A stretch of DNA of 64,000 nucleotides from Parvularcula sp039818345. GTDB lineage: Bacteria > Pseudomonadota > Alphaproteobacteria > Caulobacterales > Parvularculaceae. Below the pieces are notes generated by a model, which saw nothing but the letters and a program-made list of their open reading frames with translations, was not told the origin of the DNA and ran no database searches. The position numbers and the translations under genes were made by a program. Each line of letters starts with the position of its first letter. The stretch's first letter is position 1. The DNA lies in NCBI GenBank assembly GCA_039818345.1, contig JBCBUC010000002.1:62001-126000 (forward strand). Direction: 5' to 3'. This document shows, piece by piece, positions 41,782-50,255 of this stretch.

Positions 41782-44043
41782 TCAGGGCGCGAGCACTTCG
41801 CTGATATCAAAATCGCTGCGCGCTGATGCCACCCGAGCTGCAAGGATGCGCTTCTCGAAAAGATCGATGTAGCTTTGCGGCACGCCAGGAATGCCGCGCA
41901 GAGCCTGCAGGTGCCGCATCGATCCTTTAAGATCACCATTGCGCCACGCCAAAAGAAGATCGCGCTGTGTGTCCGCCAACTGACGAAATGATTTCGACGC
42001 TTTAAGGAAAGGGTTGCCGACCAGGCCGTAAACCCCTTCCGTCGGTGCCTCTTCGTGCCGTCTGACGACATCAAGGTCGAGGAAGGCATAGTGATGGCGA
42101 AGCTGTTCATAGACAGCCGCATCGGTCAGGATCGCTGGTCCGTAGAGTGACGATCGCGCCCGTAATCGCCCTGCGAATCCGACTGGGGAACCAAGGGCTG
42201 CGTAGCGATTGCGGCCACCAAGGCCTGCTGGTCCGGCAAAACACGCGCCGGTGCTGACGCCAATTTCGATGCGTCCGTCAGCGAGTTCTTCGAGCGCACC
42301 GCCCCTAGAGACGTGATGGCTCTCGGACACTTGTTGGCTCATCGCGCTGACATCGTCGAGCATTTTGAGCGCACAGGAACAGGCAAGCTCGATATGTTTT
42401 TCCTCTTCGAGCGGCACGTTCCAATAGCCAAGAAGCCGTCCGTCCTCGCCGTAATCAACGGTGCCTTCATGCTCTAAGATGGTGCGGCGGAGCCGATCAT
42501 TGGCGCTTGCACGGAACAGCATGAAATCGCGTGGCCGTTCGGCGAAGCGTTCAATCAATGCGGGCGGAAGCTGGAAGGCGCAGGAAAGAACGGTGACGTC
42601 ACGATGGACGCCGCGGAGAAGCCTTTGGCCGCCTTGGCTTTGCACTTTGCGCATCGCCTTTTGGGGGAGCGCGCCGTGGAACGCGCCTCTGAGGGCGTCA
42701 TCTCGCAAGATCATGTTGGTGAGAACGGTCGCGCCGACCGCCATGGGCCCGCCTGCGGTCGCCATCAAACCGGGGATCGGATCGATCAGCATGCCCGACG
42801 ACCGGTAGACGAAAAAGGGGATCAAAAAGCTTGCGACCAGCAACACGCCATTGATCGCGATGGCGAGCGCCGAGGGGAGAAAGAGGACCGCGACGACGGC
42901 GATCGCGCCGGCAAGGATCGCGCCGAAGGCTTCGGCAAAGCCCACCCAATCGGGTCGAATCGCCACCTCGCCTTGCATCAATTGCTCAGCAAAAAGAGCA
43001 TGTATGTTAGCAACGGGGAGCTCGCCGCGGGATGTGCGTTTGATCCCTTCACCCGACAATACCTCACCGATGAAGACGTGCTTGTCCTTAAGGGATCGGG
43101 TCCATGTTTCAGGATCATCCAGCACCCGCCAGGCCGGAATAGTCGAGACACTGATCAGCTGTGGCCAGAGAAGCCTCAGCTCGCCGCGCCTATCGAGCGG
43201 TATGGCCTCATTCTCGTCGATTTTGAGCGCCGCCGGCGGACGGCCACTGGTGCTGATGGCGTTTTGTTCGAGCTCCAGCTGAACCGGCCGACCCGCCGCA
43301 CTCAGCGCCGCTAAACCGGCATTGGCCGTTGGCCTGTCTCCAACGGCGTAGATCGGCGCAGCGCGGCGGACGACACCATCGGGATCCCGCGGGAGCCCCA
43401 CAACGACGGGCACACCGCTTTCATCGAGTTCGGTGGAGAGTTCCTGATTGCCCAGCACCGCAGGAAGCGCAGCCGCCAGACTTCCCTCAATATTGAGCCA
43501 TGAGGCCTGGTTTCGGTCGATCCGTGCCCAGCGCACCGGCCGGCCCGCTGGCTCAACCCGGCCCGCAACCCCGAGCCCAATATCGCCGCCAGCGACGGCG
43601 CGGGCGAGAACCAAATCATTCGACGGGAGAAGCGAGATGGCTGCCAAGGGATCGCCTTGCTGCGCCGCTGACGGAACCGTGAGCCAACGCCGCACCAGAA
43701 CATCGGGTGATAACGGGTCTTCGCCTGAAACCGGCACCGTCAAGGTCACGGATGCTGCACCGGCGGCTTCGGCGGCATCGATGATCCCGGCATAAGCGCT
43801 GCGTGGCCAGGGCCAAGCGCCAAGGCGCTCTGCGCTCTCCTCATCAATGAGGATCGTCGCGGTCATGCTGTCTTCGACCGGGGGCCGAGGCGCGAGCCTG
43901 GTTAGCACATCAAAGAAGAATTCCCGCGGTGAGCGGCCGACGGCGTCGGCCGTCAAGAGACCTGCACCGGCAATCAGAAGGACCACAACGGCTGGGCTCA
44001 GCAGCAGCAAGCGGAGCCTTTGTTCCTGTCGCTGTTCGAACAC
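41782..44043 (-). CDS. CHASE2 protein with degenerate class III cyclase domain
   Basis: 753 residues. Start is GTG 44043, with AAGGAATTG upstream. A first helix at about 12-33 leads to a periplasmic CHASE2 sensor (about 35-365; DVLTRLAPRPP, then ILIDEESAERLGAWPWPRS). Three helices follow at about 370-440, then a cytoplasmic cyclase-like domain at about 480-675. The catalytic residues are lost: VTVLFAD-like becomes VTVLSCAF (metal Asp to A489); GTVDYGEDGRLLGYW lacks the second metal Asp at the usual place; GSPVGFAGRL has S619 for the base-selecting Asp and G622 for the catalytic Asn, though R626 remains. So it is probably not a working cyclase but may be a receptor or scaffold. Confidence 0.82.
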   Translation of the reverse strand: MFEQRQEQRLRLLLLSPAVVVLLIAGAGLLTADAVGRSPREFFFDVLTRLAPRPPVEDSMTATILIDEESAERLGAWPWPRSAYAGIIDAAEAAGAASVTLTVPVSGEDPLSPDVLVRRWLTVPSAAQQGDPLAAISLLPSNDLVLARAVAGGDIGLGVAGRVEPAGRPVRWARIDRNQASWLNIEGSLAAALPAVLGNQELSTELDESGVPVVVGLPRDPDGVVRRAAPIYAVGDRPTANAGLAALSAAGRPVQLELEQNAISTSGRPPAALKIDENEAIPLDRRGELRLLWPQLISVSTIPAWRVLDDPETWTRSLKDKHVFIGEVLSGEGIKRTSRGELPVANIHALFAEQLMQGEVAIRPDWVGFAEAFGAILAGAIAVVAVLFLPSALAIAINGVLLVASFLIPFFVYRSSGMLIDPIPGLMATAGGPMAVGATVLTNMILRDDALRGAFHGALPQKAMRKVQSQGGQRLLRGVHRDVTVLSCAFQLPPALIERFAERPRDFMLFRASANDRLRRTILEHEGTVDYGEDGRLLGYWNVPLEEEKHIELACSCALKMLDDVSAMSQQVSESHHVSRGGALEELADGRIEIGVSTGACFAGPAGLGGRNRYAALGSPVGFAGRLRARSSLYGPAILTDAAVYEQLRHHYAFLDLDVVRRHEEAPTEGVYGLVGNPFLKASKSFRQLADTQRDLLLAWRNGDLKGSMRHLQALRGIPGVPQSYIDLFEKRILAARVASARSDFDISEVLAP

Positions 44044-44202
44044 GCTTCAATTCCTTAACGTTTTCGCTTGGCGCCAGAGGCTCTGGCATTGATACTATCA
44101 CAGCCCAAATGGGTGTCTGGTCGTTTTATGCGCTGTTCAGCTTGCTTTGGCATGCTTCGCGTAAAATGCGAGCTAAGGTAAACAATCGGGCTTTCCACAA
44201 AG

Positions 44203-45342
44203 ATGACCCAAGCGGGCTACACTGTTGCGACGGCGGATCCACCGAGCCTGAAGGCTCATGGCCGATGGACCATTGCTGAGGGCATCACCGGGCTTGATCG
44301 GGACATCCGACGGTTCGCCGCCACCACACTCGATAAGCCTCTAAGCATTGATATGAGCGGTGTCGAGGCGCTCGACACCTCAGGCGCGATGATCCTCCAG
44401 CGCACGATGAAAGCGTGCGGCGCACGCCATGTGGAAGGCGAACCGCTGCACGGTTTCGCCAATGTCGAGGAGCACCACCGGGTCCTGTTGGAGCAAGCGG
44501 CGGGGAGTTTGGTTTCCTGCGAAGTCGAACGCCGTCCCAACTCTTTTCTCATGGTGCTTGAACGGGTTGGCCGCGGCGCCGAAAATGTCGTCGACGAAGC
44601 GCTTCATATTCTGAGTTTCGTCGGCGCGGTCGTGGCCAGGCTCGCCGACACAGCCAGGCATCCCACACGGTTCCGGCCCACCTCGGTGATCCATCACTTT
44701 GAGACCGCTGGGTTCAATGCGATTTTGATCGTCGGTCTCATGTCGTTCCTCATTGGGGCGGTGGTCGCTTTTATGGGCGCGACGGTCCTTAAAGAGTTTG
44801 GTGCGGAAGTCTTTGCGGTTGAACTGGTCGGCATTGCTGTTCTGCGAGAATTTGGTGTCCTTCTGACGGCGATCTTGATTGCCGGGCGCTCGGGGAGCGC
44901 CTTTACCGCCTCGATCGGCTCGATGAAGCTTCGTGAAGAGGTCGATGCGATGCGGGCCATGGGCATTGACCCGATGGACGCCCTAGTGGTGCCAAGGGTC
45001 TTGGCGCTCCTCTTGGCGGTGCCTTGCCTTGCCTTTTTTTCTGCCATGTTGGGGATCCTTGGCGGCTTGATCGCATCGGCCGCCTTTCTTGATATCCCTC
45101 CGGTCTTGTTCCTGGCACGGACACAAGAGATTGTTGTGATCGACAATTTCATCGTCGGTATGGTGAAGGCGCCCTTCTTTGGGTTCTTCATCGCGGTAAT
45201 TGGCTGTTATCAAGGCATGATGGTCGAAGGCTCGGCCGAGGATCTTGGTCGCCGCACGACGATCTCAGTGGTTCAATCCCTGTTCTTGGTCATCCTCACT
45301 GATGCTTTCTTCGCGGTCTTCTTTTTGGAGATCGACTACTGA
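44203..45342 (+). CDS. mlaE: MlaE-family ABC permease with N-terminal STAS domain
   Basis: 379 residues. Residues 1-110 form a STAS-like domain (KPLSIDMSGVEALDTSGAMI at about 46-65), as in alphaproteobacterial MlaE fusions; in enteric bacteria STAS is the separate MlaB. The permease part begins near 150 and carries the MlaE signature: AFMGATVLKEFGAEVFAVE, then AGRSGSAFTASIGSMKLREE and EVDAMRAMGIDPMDALVVPR. With MlaF and MlaD it moves phospholipids between the membranes. The ATG at 44203 has no clear ribosome-binding site. The stop and the mlaF start share TGATG. It is divergent from the pseudo-cyclase gene. Confidence 0.95.
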   Translation: MTQAGYTVATADPPSLKAHGRWTIAEGITGLDRDIRRFAATTLDKPLSIDMSGVEALDTSGAMILQRTMKACGARHVEGEPLHGFANVEEHHRVLLEQAAGSLVSCEVERRPNSFLMVLERVGRGAENVVDEALHILSFVGAVVARLADTARHPTRFRPTSVIHHFETAGFNAILIVGLMSFLIGAVVAFMGATVLKEFGAEVFAVELVGIAVLREFGVLLTAILIAGRSGSAFTASIGSMKLREEVDAMRAMGIDPMDALVVPRVLALLLAVPCLAFFSAMLGILGGLIASAAFLDIPPVLFLARTQEIVVIDNFIVGMVKAPFFGFFIAVIGCYQGMMVEGSAEDLGRRTTISVVQSLFLVILTDAFFAVFFLEIDY

Positions 45343-46127
45343 TGACAAAGGAGAACGTCATCGAGGTCCGCGGTGTGCGCAACCAGTTTGGTGCGCATGT
45401 GGTCCATGATGATCTCGATCTTGATGTGCATCGCGGTGAGATTCTCGGCATTGTCGGCGGGTCGGGCACAGGAAAGTCGGTACTCTTGCGGACCATTGTG
45501 GGTTTGCGTCGCCCCAATGCGGGCACGGTACGTATCCTTGGGACGACGGTTGATCCGAACACACCGCAGACCGAAGGCATCAATGACGAGATTGGCATAC
45601 TTTTCCAAGACGGTGCGCTTTTCAGCTCGATGACGGTCGCGGAAAACGTGATGGCTCCCTTGCGTGAGCATCTCGATATCTCGGACGTGCTTGCCGAGGA
45701 AATCGCGGGGATGAAGATTTCGCTCGCTGGCCTTTCTGAAGATGTCGGAAAGAAGATGCCGGCGGATCTTTCTGGCGGGATGCGCAAGCGCGCCGCCCTT
45801 GCGCGGGCCTTGGCACTCGACCCGCAAATCCTTTTTCTTGATGAGCCAACCGCTGGTCTCGATCCCATCGGTGCGGCCCGCTTTGACGAACTCATCATGT
45901 CGCTTCGCGACAATCTTGGGCTCACGGTCTTCATGGTCACCCACGACCTTGATAGTCTCTATAGGGATTGTGATCGCATTGCTGTCTTGGCTGATAAGCG
46001 CGTGATCATCAATGGACCTCTTGATGAGGTGCAAGCATCCAACCACCCATGGATTCAAGATTATTTCGGCGGCCCGCGGGGGCGGGCGGCGCAAAGCTCG
46101 TATCCTGACGAGCGGCAAATCGGATAG
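45342..46127 (+). CDS. mlaF: MlaF-family ABC transporter ATPase
   Basis: A 261-residue ATP-binding subunit for the lipid transporter. Walker A is GGSGTGKSVLLRTIVG at about 39-54, the signature is LSGGMRKRAALARALAL (SGGMRKRAALARA is MlaF-like) and Walker B is ILFLDEPTAGLDPIG, followed by VTHD. The C-terminus has a helical tail of about 30 residues. Translation is coupled to mlaE (TGATG). Powers lipid extraction or insertion by MlaE-MlaD. A full-length reverse-strand open frame through this gene is an artefact of codon bias. Confidence 0.96.
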   Translation: MTKENVIEVRGVRNQFGAHVVHDDLDLDVHRGEILGIVGGSGTGKSVLLRTIVGLRRPNAGTVRILGTTVDPNTPQTEGINDEIGILFQDGALFSSMTVAENVMAPLREHLDISDVLAEEIAGMKISLAGLSEDVGKKMPADLSGGMRKRAALARALALDPQILFLDEPTAGLDPIGAARFDELIMSLRDNLGLTVFMVTHDLDSLYRDCDRIAVLADKRVIINGPLDEVQASNHPWIQDYFGGPRGRAAQSSYPDERQIG

Positions 46128-46140
46128 GGGAGAGGCGAGA

Positions 46141-47076
46141 ATGGAAACCCGCGCTCATTACGTCCTGATCGGCAGCTCCGTGATCGCCACCTTGGTGCTC
46201 ACCTTGCTGTTCGTGATGTGGCTCGGCAATGCTGAGCGAGAATATGACGAATACACCATTGTCTTTGAAGAACGGATCTCAGGTCTCCAGGTCGGTGCCA
46301 ATGTTCTCTTTAACGGCATCAGGGTGGGTGAGGTCGACAGCCTCGCCCTTTCGGAGACCGACCCCAATATCGCCCTGGCGACCGTCCGTGTCGATGAAAA
46401 CACGCCGATCAAAACGGACACCAAGGCTGAGCTAGAGCTCGTTGGCATTACCGGTCTTGCGGTCATTCAGTTTGTGGGCGGATCGGTCAATGAACCCCTC
46501 CTGAAAGCTGTGAGCCAAGAGCGGGTGCCCGTGATCAACGGCAGCGCCGGTGGCCTCGCCGCAGTGATCGAAAGCTCTGGCCCACTTGCTGAAAATATCT
46601 CGATGCTGGCGAGCACAGAGAATATCAACAGGATCAGCCGTATCATCGAAGACATCGAAACGCTCACTGATGCGTTTGCGGACAGCGACGAAGACATTCG
46701 TACAACAATTGAGAATGTCGCGGTCATGAGCATTGTCTTACGCCGGAACATCGAGGCACTCGACGAGAGTGTGGTGAAGATCAACCGGATTTTGGCCGCA
46801 ACCGAAGGTCTGATCGCCGAAGACGCGCGCGACACGTTGCAAGGCCTTGCGGACACCAATCAAGAGCTCGCCGCTTTGCTGGCGCAGCTCAATGATACGT
46901 TCAATGAGAACCGTCCTGCGATCGATGCGTTCGCGCAAGAAGGACTGGGCGCCACGGTCGGCGTGATCGCCCAGGCCAACCGCGTCCTCGCCACCACCGA
47001 AGCCATCTTGCAAGAGTTTGATCGCGACCCTGCTCGCTTCTTGCTTGGTGAAAACCGTCCGGAGTCCCGCCCATGA
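46141..47076 (+). CDS. mlaD: MlaD-family periplasmic lipid-binding (MCE) protein
   Basis: 311 residues with a single N-terminal helix (YVLIGSSVIATLVLTLLFVM at about 7-26) and an MCE domain: FEERISGLQVGANVLFNGIR at about 42-61, VDENTPIKTDTKAELELVGI at about 87-106 and GLAVIQFVGG. The C-terminal part is long and helical, with heptad-like stretches (about 160-290), typical of alphaproteobacterial MCE proteins longer than enteric MlaD (about 180). MlaD forms a hexameric ring that passes phospholipids. GGGGAGAGGCGAGA precedes the ATG. It is coupled to the lipoprotein gene by a four-base overlap. Confidence 0.93.
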   Translation: METRAHYVLIGSSVIATLVLTLLFVMWLGNAEREYDEYTIVFEERISGLQVGANVLFNGIRVGEVDSLALSETDPNIALATVRVDENTPIKTDTKAELELVGITGLAVIQFVGGSVNEPLLKAVSQERVPVINGSAGGLAAVIESSGPLAENISMLASTENINRISRIIEDIETLTDAFADSDEDIRTTIENVAVMSIVLRRNIEALDESVVKINRILAATEGLIAEDARDTLQGLADTNQELAALLAQLNDTFNENRPAIDAFAQEGLGATVGVIAQANRVLATTEAILQEFDRDPARFLLGENRPESRP

Positions 47077-47675
47077 TCCGTTTCCTGCTTGCTTTAGGCC
47101 TGCTGACGCTTGGCGGCTGTATCTCTTTGGTGCCGCCGGCGAAGACATTGCCGCCGCGCTACACGATGACGGCCAACGACATTGCGGGACCGACCGGAGA
47201 GCCGCTTGACGTCACATTGGCGATCAATGATCCGCGTTCGGAGGCAGCCTTTAACACATCGCGCATCGCTGTCATGACTGCGCCGAATGAGATTCGGTAT
47301 CTCCCTGATGCTGAGTGGGCGGATCGGGGGCCTCTTTTGATCTCGATCCTCCTTGAGCGGAGTTTTGAGGAACATGGGCGTCTTTTGGCGGTGAGTGATC
47401 GCGTGGCGTTGCCTGTCGCCGATTATGTTTTCTACACTGACATATCACAACTCCACCTCGACCGCTCGGCTGAGCCGCATGTGGCGCGCGTCAGCTATCG
47501 GGTGCGGCTTGAGAACCGTCGTGGACGAGTGATGGGCGCTCAACGGTTTGAGGCGACCGAGGTTTTATCCTCAAGCGATCCGCGCGCCGCTGCGCATGCG
47601 ATCGGCAAGGCAGCGGCGGAGACCGCAGAGGCCGCTTCCGCATGGGGCATGGAGTTGATCGCTGCGCAGCAGTAA
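47073..47675 (+). CDS. ABC-transport auxiliary lipoprotein (PqiC/LptE-like, ABC_trans_aux)
   Basis: A 200-residue lipoprotein with lipobox LGGC and lipidated C16 (MIRFLLALGLLTLGGC). The mature part has the ABC_trans_aux pattern: FNTSRIAVMTAPNEIRYLPD followed by EWADRGPLLISILLERSFEE, as in PqiC and Mce-associated lipoproteins. It would sit on the inner face of the outer membrane and receive lipid from the MlaD-type shuttle, taking the place of MlaA/MlaC, which I do not see here. Its stop touches the start of the reverse gene at 47676. Confidence 0.87.
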   Translation: MIRFLLALGLLTLGGCISLVPPAKTLPPRYTMTANDIAGPTGEPLDVTLAINDPRSEAAFNTSRIAVMTAPNEIRYLPDAEWADRGPLLISILLERSFEEHGRLLAVSDRVALPVADYVFYTDISQLHLDRSAEPHVARVSYRVRLENRRGRVMGAQRFEATEVLSSSDPRAAAHAIGKAAAETAEAASAWGMELIAAQQ

Positions 47676-49130
47676 TCAGCGGAAGTGGCCGCGGGCCGTG
47701 CCGACACGGACATAAAGTTGGCCAAGGGGAGAGCGGAGCATATCCTGGAGCGCACTCTCTGCCTTGGAGGAATCGCCGGCCATGATTGGTCCGATGAAGT
47801 CATCGAAGTCGGCCAAGAAAGCGTCTGCCGCTGCGCGAAACCCTGGATCGTCCTTTAGGCCTTGTTCCACCTTCGCCTTCAAAACGGCTTGATCGCCGTT
47901 CAGCAGCTGCTTGGTGAAGATCTGTCGTTCGCCTGCTTCGAACCGATCAAGGTCCTGGTGGCTGGGCACACCATAGAGGCTTGTTCGCATGGTCATGGTG
48001 AAGCGATACATCCGCATCATCCGTGCACGCTCATCCGGTGTGGCATCAACGGCTTCCGCGGAGGGGTCTTGCGACGCGCCAATATCGGGGAAGACTTGGC
48101 GTTCCACGGTGTCCAGGATTTTCCGCCAAGAGTTCCCGAGCGAGCCCGACGCCCCCTCGCGCTGGGCCAATTTGTCGTTCTGTTCAGCGAGGCTTCGTCC
48201 AAGATGATCGGCACGGTTTTTTTGCTGTTCGATCAGCTCACGGAGCCTTTGGCTTTCCTCGATCAAGGCGCGTTGCGCGTCGCCCAAACTGCCGGCATCG
48301 ACAGGCATATCGTCGTCCTTGGATGCTGTGGTAGCTTCTGATGTCGCCGTGTGCTCTTCCATGGTTTTTTGGAGGGCTGCGAACTGTCCCGCGCTGCGTT
48401 CGGAAATAGTCTCGAGCCGGCCAATCTGCTGCTCAATGTTAGGAAAGGCTTCTTCTCCCTTGGCATTGCGATCAGCGAGAGCGACGGCAAAAGCTTCTGC
48501 TTCTTCGTTCATCGCGTTCGTCGCTTCGATGAGGGCCTGGCGTTCTTCCGCTAGGCGTGCGCTTGATGCGGTGGAGCCTTCTTGGAGGGCAGCGGTGGCT
48601 TCATCGATGGCGCCAACCTGTTCACGGATTTGTTGCTCAGCCGAGGCGAGTTTGGCCAAAGCGCGATCGACCTCTCCGCCCAAATTCTCGACATCGGCGC
48701 GCATCGCTTCGACGCGGATCGTCGGCTCTATCCGCCGCATCGCATCGCCAAGCTTGTCGGCGGTGGCTTCGAGCCTCAGCGCGGCGCGTAAAAGATAGCC
48801 GCCAGCAAGGACCAGCCCTGCATTGCTCAGTGCTAGGATAAAAACAGCGCCGGAATAGCCAAAGCCAATGCGCAGAACGCCGGTCGATTGAAGATGGGCC
48901 AGCGTGGTACCGACGGGCCAGGCAACGAGCCACACAAGAACGATCGCTGCAGCCAGCACTCGGGCTGCGATCCACACCTGGTTTGGATCAGGCAACCAAC
49001 GGGGTTGGGGCGCTCCATCATTGTGGTCTTCGTCGTCAAACATCCGGGTGTCGTCGTCGGCGGAACGAAACACAGCGTCACCGAAGGGGTGTTCGGGGCT
49101 TTGTGAGGCTTCGTCCGGCAGGCTTGCCAT
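47676..49130 (-). CDS. Unknown two-helix membrane protein with long coiled coil
   Basis: I do not recognise this 484-residue protein. Residues 1-50 are acidic and disordered (MASLPDEASQSPEHPF and DDDTRMFDDEDHNDG). Two helices follow at about 55-80 (VWIAARVLAAAIVLVWLVAW) and about 90-116, then a long coiled coil at about 125-345 with many Glu, Ala and Gln, broken by an acidic linker (ASKDDDMPVDAG). The last 120 residues form a compact helical domain with the conserved-looking MRMYRFTMTMRTSLYGV. Topology suggests a cytoplasmic coil. Start ATG 49130 sits well after GAGGAG; GTG 49136 is nearer. The upstream CtrA-like box may control it. Resembles alphaproteobacterial proteins of unknown role. Confidence 0.7.
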   Translation of the reverse strand: MASLPDEASQSPEHPFGDAVFRSADDDTRMFDDEDHNDGAPQPRWLPDPNQVWIAARVLAAAIVLVWLVAWPVGTTLAHLQSTGVLRIGFGYSGAVFILALSNAGLVLAGGYLLRAALRLEATADKLGDAMRRIEPTIRVEAMRADVENLGGEVDRALAKLASAEQQIREQVGAIDEATAALQEGSTASSARLAEERQALIEATNAMNEEAEAFAVALADRNAKGEEAFPNIEQQIGRLETISERSAGQFAALQKTMEEHTATSEATTASKDDDMPVDAGSLGDAQRALIEESQRLRELIEQQKNRADHLGRSLAEQNDKLAQREGASGSLGNSWRKILDTVERQVFPDIGASQDPSAEAVDATPDERARMMRMYRFTMTMRTSLYGVPSHQDLDRFEAGERQIFTKQLLNGDQAVLKAKVEQGLKDDPGFRAAADAFLADFDDFIGPIMAGDSSKAESALQDMLRSPLGQLYVRVGTARGHFR

Positions 49131-49199
49131 CGACACGCTCTCCTCGTGCGGGATGGGAAAGGTCGCACGTGCTCAATCTTACGCATCGCTAGGCCGCAG

Positions 49200-49214
49200 T
49201 TAAGGTTGCGTTAA
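49200..49214. promoter_or_regulatory. CtrA-like box TTAA-N7-TTAA
   Basis: TTAAGGTTGCGTTAA matches the full CtrA binding consensus (TTAA, seven bases, TTAA) exactly. It lies 70 bases before the coiled-coil protein start and about 90 before thiO. It is the only full match I noticed in the intergenic sequence; a nearby candidate in front of the EAL gene has six, not seven, spacer bases. Binding and cell-cycle control are inferred from sequence. Confidence 0.5.
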
Positions 49215-49304
49215 GCAAAAGATCGCCCAGGGGCTTCTTTTGGCGTTTCCACCCATGGACCTGCTTGCTTTCAGCGCCCTGCTGGTTTTAGCGACCAAGG
49301 CTCC

Positions 49305-50255
49305 ATGGGTTTAGATGCCATCATTCTTGGCGGCGGGATCATTGGCTCCTTTGCCGCTTATCATTTGTCGCGCCGAGGCCTCTCTGTGGTTTTGGTGGAT
49401 GATGGGCGAGGCGGTGCGACGGCCGCCGCGGCGGGTATGCTGAGCCCGGTCTTTGAAATTGCCCATGAACAGCCAGATGGGGCCTATCAGCGGATCCTTT
49501 ATGACGCCTTGGGTCTATGGGATGCGGAAGCAGCCGCCTTGGCTGACGATCCGTATCGATCCTTTGGCTATCGGCGAGACGGCGTCTACGGCATTGGGTT
49601 TTCGCGGGACCTTAGGGACGTTCAGATCCTTTCGGCGAGCGAAGGGTTTTCCTCTTTTGCGGAAGCGCCTCGGGTTTGGGCGCAGGACGAAGGGGCGGTT
49701 GAACCCGAAGCACTTCGCGCCTTGCTCCGCCGAGAAGCACAAAGCGCCGGCGCCCGCATCGTCAACAGCCAAGCAATCCGCGGGGAGGGGGCGAGCGTTA
49801 CCGTTGATGGCGAGAGGCTTGAGGCCGGGGTGTTGATCGTGACGGCGGGTACGGCATCAGAAGCCAGCGTGACCCCGGTGCGCGGCCGAGCCGTCTTGAT
49901 GCAGCTTGATCCGCAGGATGACGGCGCTGTTCCAGCGGTTGTCCGATCACCCCAGGTCTATTTCTGTCCGCGCCGGGATAATCTTGTTTATGTCGGTGCC
50001 ACGGAAGAATGGCCCGAGGATGACAACCGCGGATCCTTCAAGGCATTGATGGATGAAGCGCTACGCTTATTGCCTTGCCTCGAGCGGGCCAGGCTTATCA
50101 GTCAGTTCGACGGACTGAGGCCCTACGTTGGACGAGGCGGTCCGCGCATCGATTGGGCCGATGAGCGTGTGCTCGTCGCTTTCGGGCACCACCGGAACGG
50201 CGTCTTGCTCGCTCCTTGGACCGCTCAACGGATCATGCAGCTCATGGGACTTTAG
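49305..50255 (+). CDS. thiO: Glycine oxidase ThiO-like FAD-dependent oxidoreductase
   Basis: 316-residue enzyme of the D-amino-acid oxidase/ThiO family. The dinucleotide-binding motif is ILGGGIIGSFAAYHLSRRG at about 7-25 and the ThiO-like GGATAAAAGMLSPVFE at about 36-51. PVRGRAVLMQLD and, near the C-terminus, YVGRGGPRIDWADERVLVAF and GHHRNGVLLAPWTA complete the pattern. ThiO oxidises glycine to the imine used for the thiazole of thiamin. No other thi gene is near, so a broader amine or D-amino-acid oxidase role is possible. Its last 189 bases lie antisense to the C-terminal coding part of the EAL gene. Confidence 0.87.
   Translation: MGLDAIILGGGIIGSFAAYHLSRRGLSVVLVDDGRGGATAAAAGMLSPVFEIAHEQPDGAYQRILYDALGLWDAEAAALADDPYRSFGYRRDGVYGIGFSRDLRDVQILSASEGFSSFAEAPRVWAQDEGAVEPEALRALLRREAQSAGARIVNSQAIRGEGASVTVDGERLEAGVLIVTAGTASEASVTPVRGRAVLMQLDPQDDGAVPAVVRSPQVYFCPRRDNLVYVGATEEWPEDDNRGSFKALMDEALRLLPCLERARLISQFDGLRPYVGRGGPRIDWADERVLVAFGHHRNGVLLAPWTAQRIMQLMGL

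Noticed and set aside
42604..43314. 236-residue plus-strand frame inside the CHASE2 gene
   Set aside because: Antisense to the CHASE2/transmembrane region, Arg-rich, no family.
45336..46118. 260-residue minus-strand frame over the whole of mlaF
   Set aside because: Complete antisense of a well-recognised ATPase; a codon-bias artefact.
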